Assembly (NCBI GenBank): GCA_024803745.1
Contig: JANJXV010000037.1
Span: forward strand, 6,845,501-6,909,500
DNA: 64,000 nucleotides
DNA from: Megascapheus bottae
Taxonomy: Eukaryota; Chordata; Mammalia; Rodentia; Geomyidae
Direction of reading: 5' to 3'
In this document: one piece after another, positions 11,096-22,879 of the stretch
How the letters are laid out: each line of letters opens with the position of its first letter
Position numbering within the stretch: position 1 is the first letter of the stretch
The notes under the pieces: model-generated
Seen by the model: only the letters and a program-made list of their open reading frames with translations
What the model was told of the DNA's origin: nothing
The model's database searches: none
Translations under genes and position numbers: made by a program

Positions 11096-11480
11096 TTTTC
11101 CAGGCACTAACTTTACTAACACTGTTGTGACATTAAATAAGCTTATTCAAACCTTTTTCTCACTTTTCTTTTTCATGTAAAAGGTAATAGGATATAGCCA
11201 TAGATATAAGCCTCCTGTTTCCTGGGCAATTTGGGCCACAGCACATGCTTTAAAACAATTATGTAATTTTCCCAAAACCACATACCCAAATGGTGTTACC
11301 ATGTGTTTCAGCTAATCATCAGAAGGAGACAGAGCTGGTAATACATGGGAAGTACCATAGGATAGTGCAGATGAGCTGTGACATGAAAGCCAGTGGCCCC
11401 ACTAAGCTAATCCAGTAGAGACAGTCATTCATCCCTGCCCAAAGAGGGTGGGCTTCATGGAAGGGCAGCATAGCTGAGTT
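11096..11480. other. No feature recognised
   Basis: Unique-looking DNA between two MIR copies. Confidence 0.45.
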
Positions 11481-11640
11481 ACATTGGTCACACAACCTCT
11501 CTGAGTTTTATTCATCATTTGTAAAATACAGATGATGACAATCATGTTGCAGAGTTGCTGGGATTTAAATTTACAGCAATAACCACATGAGGCTTGTCAT
11601 GAAATGTGTTCAGTCAATGGCAATTATCAATAAGAGGAAG
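11481..11640 (+). repeat. MIR
   Basis: GGTCACACAACCTCTCTGAG, then TTCATCATTTGTAAAATACA, GATGATGACAATCATGTTGC and GTTGCTGGGATTTAAAT follow MIR order. The 3' end is diverged. Confidence 0.78.
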
Positions 11641-12718
11641 AATAAATTGTAGCAGGCCATCTATTGAAATAGCTACGACCTTTATAAGCATTTGTTTTCT
11701 AATCAAGCAATGAAAGGCTTCAAAAACCCCAAATCAGTATCATGTGCTTTGTGAGTTCATTATTATATTTATAATTATTTGCTAATCATTATTTTGATGA
11801 ATGCCTCATTATTCCAAATGACATTTCCAATATGACTTCAGGGGATCTTTCAGTTTTATGCTATGCATGGTCTGTTTCTTATGTGAGTGGCTATATACAT
11901 TCTTTTGATTTCAGCAAGGATATAAAAATTCGGTACTCTTGCCTGACTTATGTAACTGCAACCCCCCTGCTTTTAGCATTATCAAATTCAGAAAAAGTCA
12001 GTGTTAGCTTTCTTCTCTACCTCTAACCTTAGCTTGATTGGGATAGAGAATTACAAACTACATTTGCCCATTACATTCAAGACTACTTGGCATTTGCCGG
12101 TGTTTGCAGTAGGTTGGTATCAGTGGTGGCATTCAGAAGCTGCCAGTGAGCTTAATAGCTTGATTTCCCCTCTTTTGAGCAACTCTACTCCTTGCCATCA
12201 CCCCATGTGGCTTTTCTCCCTGTGCTGTAGTAGAAGCTTAGGATTTTAAAGCTATCTCTGGTAATGTAATTTTGTTCCGTCCAACAGTCTCCAAGCAGTT
12301 ATTAATGTCTGCTCTAGTTTACCAAAAAGAATGGCTATGTAGTTCTATAGCAAAGTGATATAGCTATCATTATCAGTAATGGCATGTAGATCTTAGAATA
12401 GCTAGAAGAGGGATGATTTTAAATGTTCTAATCACAAAGGAATGGTCAGTATTTAGTGTAATAAATAAGCTAATTATATTTATTTGATAATTACACATTA
12501 TCCACTATGTATTGAAAAATGACATTGTATCCCAGACATGTATTCAATTATTATGGGTCAGCCATGCCCTTATTTTTTTTTAATGTATATATATCCCCTT
12601 TGGGGATGACCTGCCTTTTCACCTCAGAGAGATTAATCAGCTACAATGTCAGAAGCAGAAACTTCAGACTTTGGAAAATGCAAATAATGCTCTTGAATTA
12701 GTTAAATTATTAAATATT
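11641..12718. other. No feature recognised
   Basis: About 1.1 kb of AT-rich unique-looking sequence without recognisable repeats or exons. Confidence 0.45.
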
Positions 12719-12972
12719 TTATTTTTAATTTTTTCCTTGCCCATCCTCGGGTTTGAACTCAGATCCTGGATGCTGTCTCTAAGCTTCTTTTGCCCAAGGC
12801 TAGTGCTATACCACGTGAGCCAGGGCACTACATCCATCTATTTCTGAGTAGTTTAGTGGAGATTAAGAGTCTCATGGACTTTCCTATGGGGGTTGGCTTC
12901 AACACCCAGATCCTCAGATCTCAACCTATTGAGTAGCTAGGATTAATGGCATGAGCCACCAGCTTCTGGCTT
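12719..12972 (-). repeat. B1-dID-type dimeric SINE, antisense
   Basis: A T-rich tail is followed by antisense ID-like half (CTCGGGTTTGAACTCAGATC, CCAAGGCTAGTGCTATACCA) and antisense B1-like half (TAAGAGTCTCATGGACTTTC, CCTCAGATCTCAACC), ending at the B1 5' end near 12972. Confidence 0.88.
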
Positions 12973-13749
12973 GAGTTTATTTATTTTTCCCTGAAAATCA
13001 TTTATAGGCCTGTTATACTCCTAAGACCTGTCATAATGGGAATGCTGTAGCCAAGAAACTGACTCCATCTAGGTTCCCATATTGGTATCCAAAAAGCTGT
13101 TTGTTTCAACTGGCAGAGTCTCCTTGGATGAGACTTTCCCAGAGACAGCTGGACCATGCCCAATATTCGTCCCACTTGAAAACAGAAGAGAAAAGGCCTG
13201 TAGGCTGAGAAAGGCTGAGCCTAGAGCATCACACTTCTCCTTCCCACTCTTGTTTATTAATATCTGAGCAGAAATGGGAGAAAAGATCTAGCCAGCAAGC
13301 AGTACTAGTTTAATTTAGACTTATTCAAATGGGCTGTGCCAAGAAAGGGAGAAAACTGAATCTGTGGTACACATAATAACTAAATACACATTTGGTCAGC
13401 AATAAACTACAAAATACTGTAAAAGTCCTTCCAAGCCTATTCCATGGACTTGTAGATGTCATTCCTCTCTGCATACCTAAGAGTTCTTTGGTGATTGACC
13501 AATGCTGTATAAAAATAGGATTTTAATGGATCCTAAAACATCTTCAGAGTGGGGAGAGATGGATCCTACTTATTCCCTACAGTCATTTTTACAAAAAGAG
13601 AGAAATATATCAGACTACAAGTCTCAACAGCCTTTTCCCTCTTCCTCGCCTATAAGAAAGAGTGGGATTTGGGCTACTATCTTCCTTCCTTCTTTGTCCT
13701 ACCTGTCTGCTGGTGCTAGACCAGGATACTATAGAGGAAGAACATGATG
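12973..13749. other. No feature recognised
   Basis: Unique-looking DNA. The 61- and 81-codon frames at 13082 and 13502 have no recognisable similarity. Confidence 0.45.
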
Positions 13750-13795
13750 AGGAGAGAGAGAGAGAAAGAGAGAGGGAGGGAGAGAGGGAGGGAGG

Positions 13796-13860
<65 letters not shown>
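13750..13860. repeat. (GA)n / (GGGA)n microsatellite
   Basis: GGGAGGGA-rich purine stretch at 13770-13800 leading into a pure (GA)n tract to about 13856. Long frames of alternating R/E or S/L residues here are artefacts of the tract. Confidence 0.97.
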
Positions 13861-13863
<3 letters not shown>

Positions 13864-14351
13864 GCACAGTGGGAAATCCCCTGGTAAGCCTTGCATGTGG
13901 GAAGCAGAGTGGAGATAAGGAGGTAGCAACTGAGAGGGATTCAGAGGAGATGGTTCTGGAGCAGGGGAAAAAGCTTCTAGAAACTTACAGGACCACATAA
14001 TTTTCATAACATTCTCATGTATGTTGTTGGGAGATGGAATTATTTCTGAGTAGTGTTTAAGTAAAACTTTTTGTATGGACAGAAGCTCACAACCATAAGC
14101 ACAATTGTACATGACCTTAGTGTTTGTTCTTACTCTCCTCTTTATCCCTCCTCCATTTTCAAAGAGTCATGGATGCTTACATAGAATCACAATCAGCCAG
14201 TAGAAAGAGATCTCTTTCTATAACTGTAACACTCTTCCCAGACTTCAGATTTAGGCCTAGACGTTGGGTGTTCCATCAAGACCATCATAGCTCTCTGATC
14301 CATGAAATAGGCAAGTGTGGCATTGGGATTGTACCTCCATTAAGGTACAAT
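13861..14351. other. No feature recognised
   Basis: Unique-looking DNA. Confidence 0.45.
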
Positions 14352-14450
14352 ATGAATTCATTCATTCATTCACTAGGCAATATTCAGTAGTCAATTATCA
14401 TTTATCAGGTGCATAATTTTGTTTCTAAGGAGAGAGCAGTTAATAAAAAC
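14352..14450 (+). repeat. L2/MIR-type remnant, probable
   Basis: TTCATTCATTCATTCACTAG followed by TCATTTATCAGGTGCATAAT and a diverged end resembles the mammalian phrase TTCATTCATTCAACAAATAT leading to a GAGCACCTACTATGTGC-like landmark. Diverged. Confidence 0.5.
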
Positions 14451-14460
14451 AACACACCTA

Positions 14461-14667
14461 GGGGCCGGGAGTTTGGCCTAGTGGTTAAAGTGTTTGCCTA
14501 GCATGCACGAAGACCCGGGTTCGATTCCTCGGTGCCACATACATAGAAAAAAGCCAGAAGTGGTGCTGAAGCTCAAGTGGTAGAGCTCTAACCTTGAGAA
14601 AGTCCAAGGGCAGTGATCAGGCCCTGAGCTGAAGCCCAGGACTGGCAAAAAAAAAAAAAAAAAAAAA
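14461..14667 (+). repeat. ID-ID dimeric SINE, well preserved
   Basis: One of the cleanest copies: start GGGGCCGGGAGTTTGGCCTA (A box), B box GGGTTCGATTCC, linker CACATACATAGAAAAAAGCC, second half GCTGAAGCTCAAGTGGTAGA and GGCCCTGAGCTGAAGCCCAG, then a pure A tail of about 20. Intact A and B boxes suggest a younger copy; tRNA-like folding is not maintained, so it is not a tRNA gene. Confidence 0.95.
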
Positions 14668-14709
14668 CCACCTCCCTCCAGAGATCCCCTTTCCTTACAC
14701 CACATTGGG

Positions 14710-15776
14710 TTTTTTTATTATTTTTTATTGTAATTAATAAAAGGGTTACATGATATTTGCCAGATAGAAGGTGCATTAATTCACATACATTGATACCCTT
14801 TCACATGTCTTGGTCCCCATTACCCTCCCATCTTGGTTTTCCCCTCTTCCCTATCCAATTTCAAATAACCAAATACAAATATATCCAATATATCAGGTAA
14901 CAAAGTGAGATACTGTAACAATATGATATAACCAAGGGACAGCAAAAGAGATGAGAGATAACATAGTACATTAAGGACAACAATGGCTTTTGTTTCAGTA
15001 TCCTGGAGGTCCTTTCAATTAGCTTCATACTATATGGCCTTATGTATCAAGGTTTTGCTCTATTGCAAATCTCTGCTAGGAGAGCCCAAGGTTTCTACTG
15101 ATTACGACAAATGAGGGAAACCATTGAGCCTAAGTTCCTTTGAGTCTGGCTTACTTCACTTAATATGATTTTTTCTAAGTCTTTCCATTTCCTTACAAAT
15201 GGTCAATGTCATTTTTTCTGACTGCAGCATAGAATTCCATTGTGTACAAATACCACATTTTGTTGACCCATTCATCAACTGAGGGACATCTAAGTTGGTT
15301 CCATATCTTTGCTATGGTGAATAGTGCTGCAATGAACATTGTTGTGCTAGTGGATTAAGTGTGCCCTAGTTTCTGGATGGTTGGGTAAATGCCAAGTAGT
15401 GGAATTGCTAGGTCATAGGGGAGTTCTATGTTTAGCCTTTTGAGGAACTGCCATACTGCTTTCCATAGAGGTTGAATAAGTTTGCACTCCCACCAACAGT
15501 GTAGTAGTGATCCCTGTTGGCCACATCCCCTCCAACATCTGGTGTTATTCGTTTTCCTGATCCTGGCCATTCTAACTGGAGTGAGGTGGAATCTTAGCGT
15601 TGTTTTGATTTGCATTTCTTTTATGACCAGAGATGTTGAGCATTTCTTCATGTGTCTATAGGCCATTTTTGTTTCTTCTTCAGAGAAGACTCTCTTTAAG
15701 TCTTTGGCCCATTTTTTAATGGGATGGTTGTTACTTTGGAGATTAGTTTTGGAGTGATTCAATTTTTTGAGCTGTT
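14710..15776 (-). mobile_element. LINE-1 3' segment of a 5'-inverted element
   Basis: The L1 3' end starts with the T run at 14710, followed by 3' UTR sequence and the ORF2 C-terminal region, and stops at 15776 after the sequence GAGCTGTT. At that point the L1 strand flips. No A run lies at the junction, so this is one element with the next entry, not two insertions. I could not find a target duplication. Confidence 0.92.
15355..15762 (-). pseudogene. L1 ORF2 C-terminal fragment
   Basis: A 135-codon frame encodes the end of ORF2p with the Cys-rich [18 protein letters not shown] segment. The reading frame is lost downstream (towards 15240), where ORF2 sequence continues in another frame. It lacks endonuclease and polymerase domains. 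Confidence 0.92.
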
Positions 15777-16920
15777 AACAAAATTGACAAACCCTTAGCA
15801 AATCTTACCAAAAAAAGAAGAGAGCATACCGAAATAAACAAAATCACAGACGAAAATGGTAAAATCACGACAGAAATTACCAAGATCCAGAATATCATGA
15901 GGGAATACTTCTCAAACAAACTTGAGAATCTAGAAGAAATGGATGAATTCCTAGCCAATATTAACATATCCACACTGAACCAAGGAGAACTATCCCAACT
16001 AAACAGCCCTATTTCAGCACTGAAATAGAAATAGCAATAAGAGAACTTCCACCTAAGAAAAGCCCAGGGCCAGATGGATTCACAGCTGAATTCTATAAGG
16101 TCTTCAAAGCAGAGCTCACACCAATACTCCTCAAGCTCTTCAACGAAATTGAAAATGAAGGTTCTTTACCAAACTCATTCTATGAAGCCAGTATAACCCT
16201 CATCCCCAAACCAGACAGAGATTCGTCAAAGAAAGAGAACTATAGACCTATTTCTTTGATGAACATCGATGCAAAACTTCTCAACAAAATACTGGCCAAC
16301 CGTCTACAACAACTCATCAAAAAAATTATACACTATGATCAAACTGGATTCATCACAGGGAGGCAAAGCTGGTTCAACATATGCAAATCAATTAATATAA
16401 TTCAACACATCAACAGGAGCAAGGACAAAAATCACATGATTGTCTCAATAGATGCGGAAAAGGCATTTGACAAGATCCAACACCCCTTTATGTTAAAAGC
16501 TCTGGAGAAACTAGGAATCCATGGAACATTCCTCAATGTAATAAAGGCTGTGTATGACAAACCCACAGCTAGTATTACACTTAATGGTGAAAAGCTAAAG
16601 CCATTCCCTCTAAAATCAGAAACGAGACAAGGATGCCCACTCTCTCCACTCCTCTTTAACATAGTATTAGAATTCCTAGCCAGTGCAATAAGGCAAGAAG
16701 CAAGCATAAAGGGGATCCAAGTAGGGAAAGAGGAAGTAAAACTATCCCTCTTTGCAGATGACATGATTCTGTATTTAAAGAATCCTATAGACTCTACTCC
16801 CAAGCTCCTTGATCTGATTGAAAACTTTGGAAGGGTAGCAGGCTATAAAATTAACCCTCAAAAATCAACTGCCTTCCTCTATGCCAACAGTGAGAGGAAC
16901 GAGGCAACAATCAGGAAAAC
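15777..16920 (+). mobile_element. Inverted 5' segment of the same LINE-1 (twin priming)
   Basis: Sense-strand ORF2 from upstream of the reverse transcriptase domain to shortly after it. It lies head-on to the 3' segment at 14710-15776. In ORF2 order this piece precedes the 3' piece and roughly 0.8 kb between them is missing (my estimate from the ORF2 layout). That order and orientation are the signature of a twin-primed 5' inversion with a junction deletion. It fades out near 16920. Confidence 0.9.
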
Positions 16921-16936
16921 TTTTGTTTTAACCTAG
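15777..16936 (+). pseudogene. L1 ORF2 reverse-transcriptase segment
   Basis: Codons are open from 15783 to about 16018, then a one-base loss shifts the frame, and the RT domain continues open from about 16020 to 16936. Visible RT landmarks are [27 protein letters not shown] (first catalytic Asp, about 16445-16472), [12 protein letters not shown] and the catalytic FADD at 16751-16762. The thumb and C-terminal parts are absent here because the element is rearranged. Good preservation suggests recent insertion, but it cannot make a working ORF2p. Confidence 0.93.
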
Positions 16937-16984
16937 AGAAAAATGTTCCCATAAAATAGGCAAAAAAAAGGTGAATGATGACAT

Positions 16985-17105
16985 GGGGCTAGGGGTTTGG
17001 CCAACTGGCAGCGTGTTTGCCTAGAATGCATGAAGATCAAGGTTCAATTCCTAGGTATCACATATATAGAAATGTAGGAAGTGGTGCTGTGACTCAAGTG
17101 GTGGC

Positions 17106-17106
<1 letters not shown>
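16985..17106 (+). repeat. ID-ID dimeric SINE, truncated
   Basis: The first half is complete (GGGGCTAGGGGTTTGGCC, B box GGTTCAATTCC, CACATATATAGAAATG linker), but the second half stops after GCTGTGACTCAAGTGG, where it meets a GAAA repeat. The missing half was probably lost by expansion of, or recombination with, the simple repeat. Confidence 0.87.
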
Positions 17107-17192
<86 letters not shown>

Positions 17193-17229
17193 GGAAAGGA
17201 AGGAAGGAAGGAAGGAAGGAAGGAAGGAA

Positions 17230-17287
<58 letters not shown>
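17107..17287. repeat. (GAAA)n / (GGAA)n microsatellite
   Basis: Compound tract: GAAA units at 17107-17190, GGAA units at about 17195-17232, GAAA again to 17287. It is purine-only on this strand, so triplex-capable, and likely polymorphic. Confidence 0.98.
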
Positions 17288-17929
17288 GTGAATGAAAGGT
17301 TATGAGCCTGATATTTGTTATTCCAAAGATGTAAATATTAGCTTAGAGATTTCCTACAGGAATTTAGATGACAGGAAGTAATGGCTCTAGTAATTATTCC
17401 CTCCTTTATCCATCCAAATATTACTAAAGATGGACTCAAACTGAAAACATTTAGCATTGGCTTAACAGAGTTAGCAGTGAATGCAGAGTTACAGGGAGCC
17501 AGGAATCAGCAGGACCAGTGCTCAAGCTGGGAATCCAGCAAGCCAGAGCTGGAGCCAGCCCAGTCACTCTACATTGGCTGAGTTTCAAGATGGAGTTCTT
17601 AGTTTAATCACCTGTAATATGGGGCTGTTTCCTTGGTTTTTCTTGTGTGAAGTGAATGACTCATTTACCTACAGTGCTTAGCTCAGTAGGTACTGAGGAG
17701 TGTATTCAATTATTATTATTTCAATCTATTTGTATTATTCCATTTCCTTGCTTCTAAAGTTTTGGCTGAAGGAGGTCCCTCTTCTAAGGCTCAACTGTCT
17801 TGGCAAATAAACCAACAAGGGTCTTTTGGGCAAGATAGATTGACTGAAAAGTAAAGACTCACATGAAATAAGTCAAATAGCGATATAGAAAGGCAGGCAC
17901 AAGAGTCAAGGATGTGGCTTTTCTACCAT

Positions 17930-17934
<5 letters not shown>
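17288..17934. other. No feature recognised
   Basis: Unique-looking DNA; no repeat or exon identified. Confidence 0.45.
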
Positions 17935-18001
<67 letters not shown>

Positions 18002-18026
18002 CTGTCTGTCTGTCTGTCTGTCTGTC
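17935..18026. repeat. (TG)n followed by (TCTG)n
   Basis: TG tract with one TATG interruption to about 18000, then six TCTG units to 18026. Confidence 0.97.
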
Positions 18027-18460
18027 AATCTCTGCATATTGGAATGTATCCGTACAAAGGTTAAATATTTTCTATTAACTATAACCAGCTCTCTGACCGT
18101 AAATGTTCAGTTTAACCACCTTGTATCAGCAAAGAGGCAGCAAGAATCTAATGCTACTATTCCCATATTCCAGAAGTTATTGGCAACTTTGAGAACTTCC
18201 CCTGATCAATAGCAAATTATCATTTAAGTGACTTGGGTAAACTATGTGAAATACCAGTGTCCTGACAAAGACAGTATTTCCCAGGCAGAAGCTTCCTTTA
18301 TTGAAGAAGCTTGGTACATCTTTAACCTTTTCAGTGCTGGGATCAATACCTAAGCCTCGAGCCAAATTTATCCTATTTGTGTTTTGATATCTGAGGAAGA
18401 AATCCTCATCAAATTCCTAAATTTGTCTTCAGCCTTTTTGATGATAATGCATATAGAATT
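18027..18460. other. No feature recognised
   Basis: Unique-looking DNA. Confidence 0.45.
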
Positions 18461-18625
18461 TTAATCAGGCACACCTGAATTCAAATCCTGCTTCTGTCAT
18501 ATCCTAGTCATTTGAAGATTAGTTGGTTTTCAGCATCCTGATCTGCAGGATAATAGCCATCTTTCAGAGAGGATCTGAGAATCTGAAAAGAGTTCTGCAC
18601 AGTCACTGCAAACTAAGATCTTGCT
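18461..18625 (+). repeat. MIR
   Basis: AATTCAAATCCTGCTTCTGT, then TTTTCAGCATCCTGATCTGC, GGATAATAGCCATCTTTCAG and GAGGATCTGAGAATCTG follow the MIR order (phrases like GGTTCAAATCCTGGCTCTGC, CAGTTTCCTCATCTGTAAAA, AATAATAGTACCTAC). Confidence 0.78.
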
Positions 18626-20126
18626 TAGAGGCATTCCTCGCTCTGTATGGAATTTGTCCTTAGGCCCTTTTAGCAGTCAACATATACACTAGAAAAAATA
18701 TACACAGGAGTTTTTAACATATTCCTCAGGAAATATAGAAATTAATTGCAGAAATATATATCATATGAATATTGTGTATAATTGAAGTGTTCAGTTGACT
18801 TTATGACTTCATATCACTTTGAAATATCAAGGATAGTGGTACAAATCCTAAAACGTATGTGAATGGAACTGAATGTGCCCTTCTTGATACTGGTTAGAAA
18901 CGGAGTAAATCCAGAGAAGGCAATTTTTTCTTTTAATTGCTATTAGCTGTGGGAGGAATTCTTAATGGCTTTTTATAATCTAATAAAGCCAATTCAGGAC
19001 AAGTTTTAACAACAATGACTAAACACAGAACAATTATTGTTATAGTACATTTGAAAGTGAGCATTTACATGTACTCAAGAAAACAGACCCAAAATACACA
19101 GCACCAATATATAATACCATAGACCAATAGGAAAGAAAATAATTCTGTCCTCCATGATACCCATTCTCAAAATCTCTGCCTATTTCTCATCAAAGACCCA
19201 CCAGTAATTATTAAAATTACTTCAGTGTACTCAGTTTTGTTCTTATTTAGCAAAGATCCGAGAGCATGCTAGTTTATATCCTTCTTGGGTTTCAAGAGAG
19301 CTTTCCTCTTTATTTTTGTAGATTATCTTCAAGTAATGAAACAAAGGATTTTCCATTCAGCAAAGCAATTAATAAATACAATGTACTCTGTTCAAAGTTA
19401 CCTGTTTCTTTCCTCATCCTCTCCCAATCCCCAACCCCCCAGATTGTGTGATGGCACATTTTTCAGACAGACTTCTGTGTTCTGAATCCTGTTTCTATAA
19501 GTACTTGCCATTACACTCAGCACATTTTTATACTTCCTGTGCCTCAAATCCCTTATGCTGGAAATGAAGGTAGTTATGTGAACTATCATAAGAGGGTGTC
19601 ACAAGGCTGAAATGACTGCTTCATGCAGAACTTTTATGGATATGGGTAATATACTATATTTTAATCAATATCTAGAAATTGTCTAATACTTGTTAGCAGA
19701 AAGCTCCTGAAGAGTCAAGTAGAATGGAAAGATGGAACTTGAAAGAGGAAATGTTGAGAAGAGTGCAAAAATGAGCATATGTTTGTGCCATCTCTTCCCA
19801 AGCCTTCTAGTTGAGTAGCATGGAACAAAATCAGTTTCCATAGATTTCACAAGAATGCCACAAGAGCCATGCAGACACATCTGTTCTGCCTCAAACTTGC
19901 TTATAGGAACACTAACAGAGAGTTGTTGGAAGAAATAAATCTATGCTAAGGAAAGGAGTGCAGAACTTATAGTGATAGCCAAGCTATTAAGCTCTCTGTT
20001 TATTTGGAAAGCTTAACAATTACAAATTGATAACATCAAGTGTCTGGAAAGTCTTTACAACCTGCCACTGGTGGTACTAGAATCAAGCATCCCAAATCAT
20101 TAAGACCACTGAAAAGAATACAAAGC
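18626..20126. other. 1.5 kb repeat-free stretch
   Basis: No repeat recognised. AT-rich with several TAATAA/ATTA motifs between 18900 and 19060, including the palindrome AACAATTATTGTT at 19029-19041. See findings. Confidence 0.5.
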
Positions 20127-20350
20127 AGCCAGGTGCTGGTGGCTCACACCTCTAATTCTACATATTCAGCAGACTGACATCTGAGGATTATGATTTAAAG
20201 TCAGCCTGGGTAGGTAAGTCCATGAAACTCTTATCTCCAATTAACTACCCATAAGCTAAAAGTGGAGCTGTGTTCCAAGTGATACAGAGCTAGTCTTGAG
20301 TAAAAGAGCTTAGGGACAATGCCAAGGCCCTGAGTTTAAGCTCCAGGATC

Positions 20351-20402
<52 letters not shown>
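20127..20402 (+). repeat. B1-dID-type dimeric SINE with (AC)n tail
   Basis: Starts CCAGGTGCTGGTGGCTCACA; spacer CTCTTATCTCCAATTAACTA; ID-like half with AGTCTTGAGTAAAAGAGCTT and GGCCCTGAGTTTAAGCTCC; then a pure (AC)n tail at about 20351-20402. Confidence 0.92.
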
Positions 20403-22879
20403 GCAGAAAGGCCTAATCAAACAGGACATCAAGTCAACTACTTAACAAAGCATATTTTGAAATCTGAACACTGTACACTGTTCAACCCAAGAAACTCACT
20501 TTTTATACTGCAGCCAGAATTCTCCGGATCACTTCTGTGGCAGTAGGCTATTTTCCTCAAAGAAAAGAGGATGATCCACTGACCTCTCAACACCCATTTC
20601 TCTCCTGTGATTCACTCAGTGACCTCCTCTGGTGTGTAAAATGATATTCTTTTAGCTTGAAAGAGTTTTATTTCCTCCCTCCTTCTTCAACATGACTCAC
20701 TTTACATCCCTGTAAAAAAGGCAGTGAGGGCATAAAAATAAACCTCTCCAAAGAAGAAATGATAGCAATACCTTTTTTGGTCCAACCACACAGTAGATCA
20801 AAGTTGATTAGAAATGTCTGCTAGCCCCAATTCATGTCCATGTTCTACATCTCACAGTGCTGTTGTCTTGGAATAATCACTTTACCTTTCCAAATTTCCA
20901 TTTTCTCCTGTGTAAACACCAAGTACCTCGTACTCTTTTGTGAGGATTGTGGACGTGAGCATAGGAAAAGCACTTTAAGCAGCTCCTGGTCCCTGAGAGT
21001 TCACTGGTACTTATTTAGAATTGGTATGTCTCAGACCACAGTGTATCCTCAGCATTGTACGCATGCATCAATGAAGGCTAACTGAAGCTGAAAGGTTTCG
21101 GGAGTTGGCAAAATGACTCTAGTTCTTATTCCACTCTTATCCCACCCTACCTTTATGCATGCACATCACCATCCAATTCATTTGTTTCACTAACAAAAAC
21201 CACTCTTAAACAACTGTAAAATGAGTTAAAATGTTTTATTTATTTCACCATTGAGTTTGAAGTTGATTCTTTGAACTAGAATTTAGGAAGAGAAAGTGCA
21301 GACATTATTAATTTCTTCCCCCCCCAAAAAAATTAATGTCCTCATTTTCATCCTTGGCACTACAGAATCTATGGACCTAGAATGGCATTCATGTGAGCAC
21401 TGAGTTACCAGCACTTCAGAGTGGGTTCTGCTGCCTCTCACCTTCCTTTTAGTTGCCAATGAAGGAAATTTCTAGAAACCACTCACTATGGATGACATCT
21501 GTGTATAGAGGCAGGCATGAAAAAAAGAATAAATAAAAAGCATAATCATTGCCTACAGAATATATTAGACTGATCTGATTTTTCCAGAGAGAGTTACATT
21601 TTATAACTTTGTCTAAAAACCTTCTGATTTGACATTTTTCCTGCTAAGAACTAAACTGGCAGAGTGTTTGATAACTGACAGATTCAACCACTTTTGGCCC
21701 CCAATGGCACTTGTAATTCTTCAGCCCAGAGTGGCTGAGGTGAACCATCTGTTCTTTCCTGGTGCCCTGAGCACTGAGGATCAGAACAGGGCTGAAATAC
21801 CAGCTGGAGGCTTTCATGAGTAGCACTGGTGGCTAAGAGAACAGGCATTTCTCTCCCTATCTTCCTCAAAGACAACCTGATTTGACTCCTGCCACAAGAA
21901 GGTGTTATGAATAAGACAAACTGAGTCTCTTTCCATGTAAGTCTTTTCCCTGCCAAATGAGCCCACCGTCAAAGAATACAGTATGGCTCTTTCTACTTGA
22001 AGTGCTTTGCCAGACATATTTTGTAGCCAGTAATGAAGCCAGCAGTCTGCAACAGCCTCCGTCACAGAATATCAGCTGTGATATTAAATGGAAAAACAAC
22101 CTGGCAATGCGGAAGTCTTCCCACATGGCAGTATTTCCCCAAAACAAGAGACTTGATTTTGCGATGCAAGGAAGATGACAAAACTGATGAATCCCTTATT
22201 CCAAAAAAAAAAAAGTTTTCCACCGTGAGATTTTGGTTGTTTAGTTTTTAAACTCTTCTACAAAGAGGCAACACTGTGACTCTATTTAAGTAGCCCAAGT
22301 GAAGTGAAGATTTGGGGATTACATAGTTTAATTTCAAGCCAGACAAGCTAAGAAGAGAAGAAATTGGGTCATACAAGGTAAAAAGGAATCTATTGTCTCC
22401 TGAGCTTCCTAGCTTGACTCATCCTCTGATGAAATTATGTGCTTTTCTCCTATAATAACCTACAAAGCCATCTGGATTATTTAATCTGTATGGAAAAACT
22501 GGTCCAACATGGATATGTTGTTTTTTTCAGTTTGAATAATCCACAAGGCTTTCTTGTAAACAAAGATCCTCTCCGCTCTGGGAGGAACACCAGGAAGAGC
22601 AGGAAAAGGAAGGGAATGGCACAGCTTTTGTAGAGAGTGTCACCACTCTGGAGAGAGACTTCAAATGGGGGTACTGGATGTGTGCATCCCTTAGTGCTCA
22701 TAATACCACAACATAGAGTTTCTTTCTTCTGTTTACACCATTCTGCAAAGTTGTAGCTGCAGAAGTTCCAACTATCTATAAAACAGGCTCATATGATCAG
22801 CCACTGAAAGGCCAAGAACCTGGATACAGAGACAATTGAGGCCAACCAGTAGTGTCTGTGTTTAATGTTTTGTTAACAA
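20403..22879. other. 2.5 kb repeat-poor stretch
   Basis: No known repeat. Between 21620 and 22250 several open frames of 60-90 codons overlap on both strands, reflecting a local shortage of stop codons, not a recognisable protein. Short A run at about 22203-22214. No exon claimed. Confidence 0.45.

Noticed and set aside
13662..14112. Long frames rich in RE or SL repeats (also at 33858, 57000, 58643, 60977, 26888)
   Set aside because: They are translations of GA/CT or GGGA microsatellites.
14461..14540. tRNA gene, because of A and B boxes
   Set aside because: The sequence is the first half of an ID-ID SINE; anticodon and acceptor stems are not maintained and it continues into a second ID half and A tail.
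14710..16920. Two separate L1 insertions in opposite orientation
   Set aside because: No A run or target duplication at the 15776 junction, and the two pieces are complementary parts of one ORF2; one twin-primed insertion explains both.
16256..16936. Open frame with complete-looking reverse-transcriptase motifs as a functional gene
   Set aside because: It is an interior piece of L1 ORF2 in an inverted, truncated element, with a frameshift upstream and missing N- and C-terminal parts.
21629..22251. Cluster of overlapping 60-90 codon frames on both strands as a possible exon
   Set aside because: Frames overlap on opposite strands, have no recognisable protein similarity and no convincing splice sites; chance lack of stops is simpler.
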